Assembly (NCBI RefSeq): GCF_029892425.1
Contig: NZ_JARXWB010000024.1
Coordinates: forward strand, 1-64,000
Origin: Bradyrhizobium sp. BR13661
Lineage (GTDB): Bacteria; Pseudomonadota; Alphaproteobacteria; Rhizobiales; Xanthobacteraceae
Reading direction: 5' to 3'
DNA: 64,000 bases
In this document: piece after piece, positions 29,799 through 37,195 of the stretch
Layout: every line of letters begins with the position of its first letter
Position numbering within the stretch: position 1 is the stretch's first letter
Made by a program: the position numbers and the translations under genes
Notes under the pieces: model-generated
Told to the model about the DNA's origin: nothing
Seen by the model: only the letters and a program-made list of their open reading frames with translations
Database searches by the model: none

Positions 29799-30656
29799 TC
29801 AACTCCCCGGGTTTGAGACTGATTGCGACGAAGCCTGCTCGCTGATCGACCGGCGCAAGCCCGCCTCGAGCTCGTCCAGCAAGAAGAAACTGACGTCGTC
29901 CACCGACCCGTGCCCCTTGGCGAAGGGTTGCTCGAGCAGGCGGACGAGGTAGAGCGCGTAGACGAACATGTACGAAATGAATCCGAACAGGATGGCCGAT
30001 GCCGGATCGCCTTCCGTCTTCAGGAAAAGCATCATGGCGACGATCGAGAACACCAGTGTCTGGACCAGAACGTGTACCGACGGCACGAATTCGATCCGCT
30101 GGATCTGGTAGATGCGCAGCATCGACCTGCGCAGCACGTCCTGCGTCGTGCGCAGGCGGACGACGAAATTGGCCGTCATTCCCATCCTTTCGAGCTGGCC
30201 GAAGATCGGAGTTAGCTTGCCGATCTCGGCGAGGACGGGAGGGATATCCTTGTGGTCTCGTGCATGGCCCAGACCGGACCGCAGCTTGTCGATCGTCGCC
30301 AGCAATATCCGCCGGCATCCGGCCAGATCGAACTCGGCGTTGATCGACGCGAAGGACTCCAGGTCGCCGTCGATAGCCTCGATCGAGGTGCGGATGTCCG
30401 CCGGGATACGCTCTGCCTCCTTATAATCGGCGAGCACGCTCGAAAGCAGGAAACCGATGATGAAGATCGCGCCGCCGATGCCGCTGGTCAGCAGGCTGTT
30501 GAGTTCGAGGATTTCGAGGCCGTAGTAATGCACGGCCACCTTGACGCAGCCGAGCGCCAGAACGACCACGGCCACCGTGAAGAATAACCGGAATTTCTTG
30601 CGAAAGCTGAGGTCCGCGCCCCCGAAGTGAAGGTGCGCGATGATCGATGACGTCAT
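29799..30656 (-). CDS. Membrane protein of unknown function
   Basis: About 285 residues. Two membrane helices near the N-terminus (FFTVAVVVLALGCVKVAVHY and SGIGGAIFIIGFLLSSVLAD) and two near residues 200-240 (VLVQTLVFSIVAMMLFL, AILFGFISYMFVYALYLV) flank a helical cytoplasmic middle. The layout recalls bestrophin-like or DUF4239-type channels, but no clear signature was found. The ATG at 30656 is preferred to 30671. It heads the run with the two CDF exporters, pointing to ion homeostasis. Confidence 0.65.
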   Translation of the reverse strand: MTSSIIAHLHFGGADLSFRKKFRLFFTVAVVVLALGCVKVAVHYYGLEILELNSLLTSGIGGAIFIIGFLLSSVLADYKEAERIPADIRTSIEAIDGDLESFASINAEFDLAGCRRILLATIDKLRSGLGHARDHKDIPPVLAEIGKLTPIFGQLERMGMTANFVVRLRTTQDVLRRSMLRIYQIQRIEFVPSVHVLVQTLVFSIVAMMLFLKTEGDPASAILFGFISYMFVYALYLVRLLEQPFAKGHGSVDDVSFFLLDELEAGLRRSISEQASSQSVSNPGS

Positions 30657-30686
30657 TGCTTTATGATCCACTTTTCCATACGGGCT

Positions 30687-31160
30687 TCAACGAAACCGAC
30701 TCCCGTTCCAGATCAATCGTCTGCAGCAGCTATGGTCGTATCCACCGCAATGAACTTCGATTGAGGGGACGCCGGAGACGATCGACATGTCGATTTCAAA
30801 AACATTTCCCCGCCAAACCTCCCGTTGTAACCCCGCTCTGGAAAAGAAAACGCGGTGGAGACATCCGCTCGAGGTACAGACTTTCGCTCTGTTCCCGCAA
30901 CCGATCTGGTCGAAGTGCACTGCGGTGAATTCTTCTCCCGTCCCTCCCTGCAGATACCGCAGGAACCCGTTGCGCACGGTGATGTACTCATCCCCGCATG
31001 AGCGCTTCGCCACCTCCAGGGCGGAACGGATAGCGGGAGACAACCGGCTGTACTGGCCGGAAGACAAAGGGACCAACCTCCCCTCGGCCTGCCCGGAAGC
31101 ACGCGCCATCGCGCCGGAGGTCGTAAGGCAAATCATCAATGCTATGACGAAACGCAACAT
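30687..31160 (-). CDS. Secreted cysteine-containing protein, unknown function
   Basis: About 157 residues with a Sec signal peptide (MLRFVIALMICLTTSGAMARA). The mature part has seven or more cysteines (RSCGDEYITVRNGF, DQIGCGNRAKVCTSSGCLH, EVHCGGYDHSCCRRLIW), suggesting disulfides or metal binding in the periplasm. The start at 31160 is chosen because GGAGGATCTC precedes it; the longer frame to 31274 overlaps the PilZ gene. The family is not recognised. Confidence 0.6.
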   Translation of the reverse strand: MLRFVIALMICLTTSGAMARASGQAEGRLVPLSSGQYSRLSPAIRSALEVAKRSCGDEYITVRNGFLRYLQGGTGEEFTAVHFDQIGCGNRAKVCTSSGCLHRVFFSRAGLQREVWRGNVFEIDMSIVSGVPSIEVHCGGYDHSCCRRLIWNGSRFR

Positions 31161-31194
31161 GAGATCCTCCCTGCTACCGCTACCGACACCACCA

Positions 31195-31449
31195 TCAGGT
31201 TTCCCGATCCTGTACGAAGGACACGCCCAGACGCTTTTCCTTGATCCAGACGATCCGGCATTCGTGGCGGACATCGTCGGACGGGATCACCAAAGTGAAT
31301 TCCCGCGGGACGCCGAGGGGGCTCACGATGTCCAGCATGGCGCCCGACTTCGTCAGATTGCGCACCGTGCAGGAGATCGCAGACCCGCCGAACGAGATCA
31401 TCCCGGCCTTCAGAACGCGCGACCGCCGCAGTTTGCGTTTGTCTTCCAT
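31195..31449 (-). CDS. PilZ-domain protein
   Basis: About 84 residues, a single PilZ domain. The cyclic-di-GMP signature can be traced as RRSRVLKAG (RxxxR-like) and NLTKSGAMLDI in place of the usual NxSxxG element, followed by WIKEKRLGVSFV. It may bind c-di-GMP, but the first arginine motif is not canonical. It lies 23 bp downstream of the ferritin-like gene. The ATG at 31449 is used rather than 31470. Confidence 0.75.
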   Translation of the reverse strand: MEDKRKLRRSRVLKAGMISFGGSAISCTVRNLTKSGAMLDIVSPLGVPREFTLVIPSDDVRHECRIVWIKEKRLGVSFVQDRET

Positions 31450-31472
31450 CAGTGCCTCCCAGCGAGACACGC

Positions 31473-31787
31473 CTAGTCGACTTTCTTCTCGGCGGCCTCT
31501 GCCCGTTCCACGATGTCGCCCTTGGTGAAAAGAATTCCCTTCAACTCCGTGCGCCAGTCGGCCTTCTTGCGCAGGAGGAACTCAAGGTTCATGCCGAAGT
31601 GCTTGAACTCTTCTTTTTGCGCATTTTCCATGATCGCCTTCGCGTCCTTGTCCTTCTCGACGGACATGCGCTGTTCGTACCAACTGATCGCCTCCGCTTC
31701 CTCGATTAAAGAAGCGATCATGCGCGCGAAGGTGCGGACCTCCTGCGAGAGTTCTTCCGGTGGTTCGTGGTATTGCTCGAAACCCAT
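31473..31787 (-). CDS. Encapsulated-ferritin-type (EncFtn) ferroxidase
   Basis: 104 residues, two helices. It matches the EncFtn family, whose decamers oxidise Fe(II) inside encapsulin shells. Residues known for metal binding in Rhodospirillum rubrum EncFtn are all in place: SLIEEAEAISWYEQR (two adjacent Glu, Glu, Trp-Tyr) and QKEEFKHFGMNLEFL (Glu and His). The C-terminus ends AEAAEKKVD and lacks the short encapsulin-targeting peptide typical of cargo proteins. No encapsulin gene is in the window. AGGAG precedes the ATG. It may therefore act as a free iron-oxidising protein or be targeted in another way. Confidence 0.8.
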   Translation of the reverse strand: MGFEQYHEPPEELSQEVRTFARMIASLIEEAEAISWYEQRMSVEKDKDAKAIMENAQKEEFKHFGMNLEFLLRKKADWRTELKGILFTKGDIVERAEAAEKKVD

Positions 31788-31862
31788 TTTGTTCTCCTGC
31801 TGGTTACGCCGTGAATTGAATGCTAGTGGTTAAAATGAAAGGCGACGCCTGGTGGCAAGGCG

Positions 31863-32414
31863 TCAGAACTCAGGGGGATTCCCTTCCGACTTGATCTTCT
31901 TCGGCCGCCAGCGGCGGGCGTCGAGCCGGCCAATTACCGGCAGAAACTCGAATTCGAGGATCAGGATCACCATTCCGGTCACAAGGGCGGCGATGAGCAA
32001 TTCGCCGACCCCCGCGAGCATGCCGACCGCCGCCGTCGACCAGATGGCTGCGGCAGTGGTCAATCCTCGGATGGCACCACCGTCCCGCAGGATCATGCCT
32101 CCACCGAGAAACCCCACGCCGGTGACAACGCCTGCCATCACTTTTTCGGCGGTCGCCGGAAAATTCTCGACGCCGACGGCGGTGAAGGCGGCCGCTCCCA
32201 GACTGACGAGCATGAAGGTTCGGTCGCCGGCCTCGGCACCGCGAAACTCACGTTCCCATCCGATAGGAAAAGCGAGCGCCACGGCGACGCCGATCCGGAT
32301 CAGCAGCGCCACATCGAACCGCGTGGTCCCGCCACCGTCGCCCGTCGCTGCGAACGCGATTGTCGCGCCGGTTGTCAGCCCGAACATGAGAGCGGCAATT
32401 GTGAGTTTGGGCAA
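31863..32414 (-). CDS. MgtC/SapB-family membrane protein
   Basis: About 183 residues with four to five membrane helices. The family hallmark is ALAFPIGWEREFRGAEAGDR followed by GVVTGVGFLGGGMILRDGG and RGLTTAAAIWSTAAVGML. MgtC proteins aid survival under low Mg or acid stress and modulate ATP synthase in some pathogens; the role here is unknown. The start is uncertain: a TTG at 32414 with GAGGAG upstream (giving a signal-like N-terminus) is preferred to the long frame that overlaps the ATPase gene. Confidence 0.8.
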   Translation of the reverse strand: MPKLTIAALMFGLTTGATIAFAATGDGGGTTRFDVALLIRIGVAVALAFPIGWEREFRGAEAGDRTFMLVSLGAAAFTAVGVENFPATAEKVMAGVVTGVGFLGGGMILRDGGAIRGLTTAAAIWSTAAVGMLAGVGELLIAALVTGMVILILEFEFLPVIGRLDARRWRPKKIKSEGNPPEF

Positions 32415-32452
32415 CGCGTAACGCGCTCCTCTTGTGATGACGGAAATTAGGC

Positions 32453-34645
32453 TCAATGCTCGGGTTCCTCTACACTCGAAGGATTGTCGGGCAGACGGAG
32501 CAAACGCAACGCGTTCATGGTCACCAGAACAGTAGCACCGGTGTCGGCGAGGATGGCCGGCCATAGCCCGGTTAGCCCGACGATGGTGGTGACAAGAAAG
32601 ACGGCTTTCAGTCCGAGTGCGACAGCAATGTTCTGACGGATGTTGGTCATCGTCCGTTTCGACAGATCGACCATGGCGGCGACGTCGGACACCCGCCCGT
32701 GCAGCACGGCGGCGTCGGCCGTCTCCAGCGCAACGTCGGTACCGCCGCCCATGGCGATGCCGACGTCTGCCGCAGCGAGCGCCGGTGCATCGTTGATGCC
32801 GTCGCCGACCTTGGCGACCACAAAACCTTCCTTCTGGAACTTGCCTACGATCCTCTGCTTGTCCTCCGGCAACAATTCCGCCTCGACGTCAATGCCGAGT
32901 TGTTTGCCAATGGCGGTGGCGGTGCGCCGGTTGTCGCCGGTCAGCATAACCGTCCTGATTCCGGCGTCCGACAAAAGTTTCAGTCCCTTTTTGGCATCCG
33001 GACGGGGCTCGTCCCGCATGGCAATGGCTCCGGCGACCCTGTCGTCCATGACGAGGAGGGATACCGTCTTGCCCTCGTCGTTGAGGGCCGAAATCCGGGC
33101 AGTCTGGTCCGCAGTGACAGTAGCGAGTTCGGCGGCCGCTTTCGGAGAGCCAAGGAATACCTTGATGCCCTCCACCGTGGCCTGGACGCCTTTGCCGCCG
33201 ATCGCCTTGGAGTCGGAAGTCGGCGGCACCGACATCTGCTGCCCAGCCGCCCTGGCCAGGATCGCGGTAGCAAGCGGGTGACTGGATCCGGACTCGAGCG
33301 CCGCAGCAAAACGCAGGACGTCTCCCTCGCTCCGCTCGAAGGCGACGACATCCGTCACCAGGGGCTTACCCGCAGTGAGCGTGCCGGTCTTATCGAAACA
33401 AGCGATGGTAATCTTGCCGATCTGTTCGAGAACGGCGCCCCCCTTCAGCAATAGCCCCCGACGCGCGCCGGCCGACAGGCTGGCAGCGATCGCCGCAGGC
33501 ACCGAGATAACCAGGGCGCAAGGACACCCGATCAGAAGAATGGCCAAGGCCTTGTAGACCCAGCCGCTCCAGGCGCCGCCGAACAGCAACGGCGGGACAA
33601 CGGCCACCAGAGCCGCTACCGCCACCACGCCGGGCGTATAGTACCGCGAGAAGCGGTCGATGAAACGCTCGGTCGGCGCTTTCGATTCCTGCGCCTCCTC
33701 GACGAGCTTGACCACGCGGGCGATCGTGTTGTCCGCCGCAGCGGCCGTGACGCGCACCTTGAGCAGGCCGTCACCGTTGACGGTGCCGGCGAACAGATTC
33801 TCATCCCGGCCCTTCCGGACGGGGGTGCTTTCGCCGGTGACGGGCGCCTCGTCGATTGAACTCTCTCCGGAAACGATGACGCCGTCGGCCGGAATCCGGT
33901 CGCCGGGGCGCACCTGAATCGTGGCGCCGACCGTGAGAGTGTCTGCCTCCACCTCACGGACCTGGCCATCGCTGTCCTCCAGCCGGGCGGTCTTCGGCAC
34001 CAGCTTGGTTAGGTCCTGGATGCTGGCGCGCGCCCGGCTGGCCGCGACGCCCTCAAGCAGTTCGCCGATCAGGAACAGAAAGACTACCGTCGCCGCTTCC
34101 TCCGTGGCCCCGATGAACACCGCGCCGACCGCCGCGATCGTCATAAGCATCTCGATCGAAAACGGCGTGCCTGCCATCGCTGCGGAAAACGCGCGCTTGG
34201 CGATCGGGATCAAGCCGACCATCATCGCCAGCAAAAATGCCCACTGCTCGGTGGCCGGAACGGCTTTTCCTACGGCGAAAGCGACCGCGAGAGCTCCTCC
34301 GGACGCGATGGTCAACTGGCCCTTGCGGGTTTGCCACCAGTTTTGGTCCGTGGGGCCGTGGTCGTGGATGTGGGAATGTCCCGCGTCTTCCTCGGGCGCG
34401 GACACTTCAAGCCCAGCGGGTTTGGCCCCGACCTGTTCCGACCCGGTGACGGCATATCCCAGACCCGCGATCTGGCTACCCATCGTCCCGGTATCCGCCT
34501 GATCGTGCCTAACAGTGACCGTGCCACCGGCGACGGATACGTTCACCTCCGTAACGCCGGGCATCCGCTGCAGCGCGTTTTCGATCTTGATCGCGCAACC
34601 GGCGCAATCCATTCCCTGAACCCGAATCCGCGTGGTGGTGGCCAC
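32453..34645 (-). CDS. Zn/Cd/Pb-translocating P1B-type ATPase
   Basis: About 730 residues. An N-terminal HMA domain (VQGMDCAGCAIKIENAL) is followed by a histidine linker GHSHIHDHG, eight membrane helices with the CPC site in LIGCPCALVISVP, phosphorylation Asp418 in FDKTGTLTAGKP, the SSHPLA element and GDGINDAPALAAADVG. The CPC plus ZntA/CadA-like layout indicates Zn, Cd and Pb export. The GTG at 34645 with CAGGAGG before it is chosen; the frame continues to 35176 but that part lies inside opgC. The gene is 35 bp after opgC and 38 bp before the MgtC gene. Confidence 0.92.
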   Translation of the reverse strand: MATTTRIRVQGMDCAGCAIKIENALQRMPGVTEVNVSVAGGTVTVRHDQADTGTMGSQIAGLGYAVTGSEQVGAKPAGLEVSAPEEDAGHSHIHDHGPTDQNWWQTRKGQLTIASGGALAVAFAVGKAVPATEQWAFLLAMMVGLIPIAKRAFSAAMAGTPFSIEMLMTIAAVGAVFIGATEEAATVVFLFLIGELLEGVAASRARASIQDLTKLVPKTARLEDSDGQVREVEADTLTVGATIQVRPGDRIPADGVIVSGESSIDEAPVTGESTPVRKGRDENLFAGTVNGDGLLKVRVTAAAADNTIARVVKLVEEAQESKAPTERFIDRFSRYYTPGVVAVAALVAVVPPLLFGGAWSGWVYKALAILLIGCPCALVISVPAAIAASLSAGARRGLLLKGGAVLEQIGKITIACFDKTGTLTAGKPLVTDVVAFERSEGDVLRFAAALESGSSHPLATAILARAAGQQMSVPPTSDSKAIGGKGVQATVEGIKVFLGSPKAAAELATVTADQTARISALNDEGKTVSLLVMDDRVAGAIAMRDEPRPDAKKGLKLLSDAGIRTVMLTGDNRRTATAIGKQLGIDVEAELLPEDKQRIVGKFQKEGFVVAKVGDGINDAPALAAADVGIAMGGGTDVALETADAAVLHGRVSDVAAMVDLSKRTMTNIRQNIAVALGLKAVFLVTTIVGLTGLWPAILADTGATVLVTMNALRLLRLPDNPSSVEEPEH

Positions 34646-34680
34646 CGGCGCCTCCTGATTTGTTCGATGTGAATTGGGCA

Positions 34681-35829
34681 TCATGCGGCACTCACTCTTT
34701 TGCTCGGCGATGATCGGAGATCCTTTGTCCAAGTCCGGTAGTAGGCGACGGTAGTCATCACGGCGATGCCCGCAAGGCTGACGAGGATTTGAAACGGGAT
34801 TGAATCGGAGACCAGTTCGATAACGAAGTGGCCGGCGAAAGACAGAAAAACCCCGACGCAGAACACTTCCAGGGAACGCTTTCCGCAAATGATCAGCGGG
34901 CGCAGCAACGGAGATTGGAGTCCACGCCAGTGTTCCGGCAGAAACCGCACCACAATGAGTGCAAGCGCCAAGAAATGCGCGATCCGGTAGGGCGCGAGAT
35001 TGGTCTTGTCGTTGGCGAAGCCTGACAACGACACCGGAAAAAGACTTCCAAGCTGCGGAAACCGCGCCGCCATGACGGCCGCAAGGGAAACCGTCAAGTA
35101 TGCAAACGCCACCGTTATGACGACCCGGGACCGCAATGTTGGCCGGATCCGCAACGCCCCGCCGCTGGCCACCCATGCGCCGATCATGAAAAGGAATTGC
35201 CAGGCAAACGGATTGAAGTACCAGCTACCCACAGGGTACGAGGATAGGTTCCATCCAAAGGTCCGCGCAGCTACGTACAACGCAAAAGACGCCAGAAGAG
35301 TGCCGGTTGGATAACGGATGACCGCCCAAAGCGCAGGCGGGAATACTGCCATCAATACGATGTAGAGCGGAAGCACATCGAGATTGAGTGGCTTAAATTC
35401 CAGCAACAGTCCGTGCTTCAGTGTCTCGATCGGATCGTCGATCAGATATCGAACATTGAACTCGTCGAGAAGATGCGAATGGTCGTGGGCTTGCGCGACG
35501 TACCCGATGGCCGCCACATACGCGACGAACAATAACACGTAAGCGACGTAGATCTGCCAGACCCTGCCAAACAGTAGGCTCGCGCCGATCAGGAAACCTT
35601 GCGCACGCATGTAGCGGGAATACACGAACGTCGCCGTGTAACCCGAAATGAAGACGAACAGGTCCGCGGCATCGCTAAAGCCGTAGTTCTTTGTCGTCAG
35701 CCATGCGACGGCGTTGTTGGGAATGTGGTCGACGAAGATCGCCCAGTTGGCCGCACCTCGAAATAAGTCGAGGCGGAGGTCGCGCGCCGCTGTGCCGCTA
35801 TTTGATTGGTCGCCTACGCGATCCGTCAT
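34681..35829 (-). CDS. opgC: OpgC-type acyltransferase
   Basis: About 382 residues, ten membrane helices. The start RDLRLDLFRGAANWAIFVDH and the segment FSDAADLFVFISGYTATFVYSRY are typical of OpgC, which transfers succinyl groups onto periplasmic glucans. The ATG at 35829 is preferred; the frame is open to 35874. It is out of place in a metal-resistance run: a decayed HMA gene lies upstream and the Zn/Cd ATPase 35 bp downstream. Confidence 0.85.
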   Translation of the reverse strand: MTDRVGDQSNSGTAARDLRLDLFRGAANWAIFVDHIPNNAVAWLTTKNYGFSDAADLFVFISGYTATFVYSRYMRAQGFLIGASLLFGRVWQIYVAYVLLFVAYVAAIGYVAQAHDHSHLLDEFNVRYLIDDPIETLKHGLLLEFKPLNLDVLPLYIVLMAVFPPALWAVIRYPTGTLLASFALYVAARTFGWNLSSYPVGSWYFNPFAWQFLFMIGAWVASGGALRIRPTLRSRVVITVAFAYLTVSLAAVMAARFPQLGSLFPVSLSGFANDKTNLAPYRIAHFLALALIVVRFLPEHWRGLQSPLLRPLIICGKRSLEVFCVGVFLSFAGHFVIELVSDSIPFQILVSLAGIAVMTTVAYYRTWTKDLRSSPSKRVSAA

Positions 35830-35890
35830 TCCGACATTGCTTTCAACTCGGTTGCACAAGCGCCGCCGGTCCATTGCGGCGAACGCACCG

Positions 35891-36293
35891 CTACTTCTTG
35901 TATATTGCGTTGTCGGACTTGCCCTCGACGGTCTTGATCGGGAGCGCCACCGTCGCCGGGTGCAATTACCGTCATCGCCTCGCCCTGCAACGAGTTTTCA
36001 CCTGAGGCGGCGAGCGTTACCGTTTCCTTCGCGGTCCCGGTAGCGATCAACAGCGCTCCCGAATAGCCCTTTGTTGCGATGGCATAACCCAGAGCCAAAA
36101 TTGGATTGCGAATTTTCGCCTCCAGGAAGGTTCCGTCATGACTCACAGTCGCCGTGCCACCCGTCACCGATGCGGCCGCATCTGTAACGCCGGGGACGCG
36201 CACCAATGCGGTTTCGATTTTGGTTGCGTAAGACGCGCAGTCCATGCCCTCGACACGAAGTCGCACTTTGATCATCTGTGTCGGGTCAGTCAT
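35891..36293 (-). pseudogene. Chimeric remnant: HMA domain joined to a CzcA-linked periplasmic protein tail
   Basis: The first 65 residues resemble the HMA domain of the ATPase at 32453 (RVEGMDCASYATKIETALVR), but the second metal-binding cysteine is lost (CASY instead of CAGC). From ATKGYSGALL on, the sequence instead resembles the C-terminal half of the periplasmic protein at 36824 (ATKGYSAAVL). A frameshift near APGDGG follows; in the other frame VTVALPIKTVEGKSDNA appears and ends at 35891. The product is therefore a fusion of two unrelated genes that then decayed. The uninterrupted frame to 35826 would add an unrelated tail. Confidence 0.75.
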
Positions 36294-36344
36294 GGCGCGA
36301 CCACACTCGCAGCCGGAAGGAACATTTGTGGGGCAGCATGGCGT

Positions 36345-36803
36345 TCATGTCTTGCCCTCCTGCCGAAGCCGCTTGTAGAGCCTCTCGACCGCGTCGGAAA
36401 AATCCGACGTGACGTTCCGCGCGCAATGATCTTCAAGGAAGTGAAGTTGATTGATGAGGTCGAAGGTTGCTGGATTGAGATCGAGCCCATCATCGACGCC
36501 GGGCGGCCTGCTCAGGATGATGCCGCTCATGAACCCCTGAGCCCATGCAAGATAGTCTCGGCGAATGACGGGATCATCTCTTACGTCGTCATTGAACCGC
36601 TGACAGGTCGTGGCGCCCAGGCCGACGATCCTTGCCTTCCTCGCTTCCGCTCGAAGTTCTCCCGATGCATCGGTTGCGAGCAGAAAAACGAGAGAAAGTG
36701 CCGACACCGCTACCGCGTGGCCGCGGTCACGTCGTCCAAAGACGGACGTACCGGCTTTGTGCGGGCATCGTCCGCGCTTAGAGGTGTTCCGTCCGATTGA
36801 CAT
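36345..36803 (-). CDS. Periplasmic protein, unknown function
   Basis: 152 residues. A hydrophobic segment (AVAVSALSLVFLLATDASG, about 31-49) is a signal peptide or anchor after a charged, unusually long N-terminus. The mature part has TCQRFNDDV, DYLAWAQGFMSGI and FLEDHCARN with two cysteines that could pair. The general pattern recalls Rap1a/Tai-like small periplasmic proteins, but this is a weak impression. It lies in the czc direction, 20 bp upstream of nothing else than the periplasmic protein stop at 36824. Confidence 0.5.
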   Translation of the reverse strand: MSIGRNTSKRGRCPHKAGTSVFGRRDRGHAVAVSALSLVFLLATDASGELRAEARKARIVGLGATTCQRFNDDVRDDPVIRRDYLAWAQGFMSGIILSRPPGVDDGLDLNPATFDLINQLHFLEDHCARNVTSDFSDAVERLYKRLRQEGKT

Positions 36804-36823
36804 CGACCTGGTGCTCGCGCCGG

Positions 36824-37195
36824 TTACTTCTTGAATTTGGCCTGTCCCGATTTTCCTTCGGCCGTCTTGATCGTGAGGGTGATTGTTACGCCCCCCGCGA
36901 TCGGGCTCTTTGCATCGCCTTTCAGTGAATTCTCGCCTTGAGGGTCAAGCGTAACGGTCTCCCGTCCTGCGCCGCCGGTGATGAGCACCGCGGCGCTGTA
37001 GCCTTTGGTGGCGATCGGCGTGTGGTTCTTCGCATCGAAGACGTTGATCGTGACGGAATTGCCAGAAGTCATTAGTTCGGCGTCGATACCCGCCACATCG
37101 AGCATCAGGCCGCCGTTCGGCCCTTTTTCGTACTCTTCGGCAAAAGCCGGGGCTGTAAAGAAAAGGCTGGTGATCAACAACAGCGCGTATTTCAT
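36824..37195 (-). CDS. Small periplasmic protein linked to CzcA
   Basis: 123 residues with a clear signal peptide (MKYALLLITSLFFTAPAFA). The mature protein begins EEYEKGPNGGLMLDVAG and ends TIKTAEGKSGQAKFKK; it is predicted to be mainly beta strands. Similar short proteins follow czcA in other rhizobial efflux operons and may help deliver or buffer metal in the periplasm; no metal ligand cluster is visible, so this is inference. Its ATG overlaps the czcA stop (ATGA). The long frame up to 37765 is a shadow of czcA. Confidence 0.7.
   Translation of the reverse strand: MKYALLLITSLFFTAPAFAEEYEKGPNGGLMLDVAGIDAELMTSGNSVTINVFDAKNHTPIATKGYSAAVLITGGAGRETVTLDPQGENSLKGDAKSPIAGGVTITLTIKTAEGKSGQAKFKK

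Noticed and set aside
34645..35176. N-terminal extension of the Zn/Cd ATPase frame
   Set aside because: It overlaps opgC almost entirely, and a GTG with a good ribosome site lies at 34645 directly before the HMA domain.
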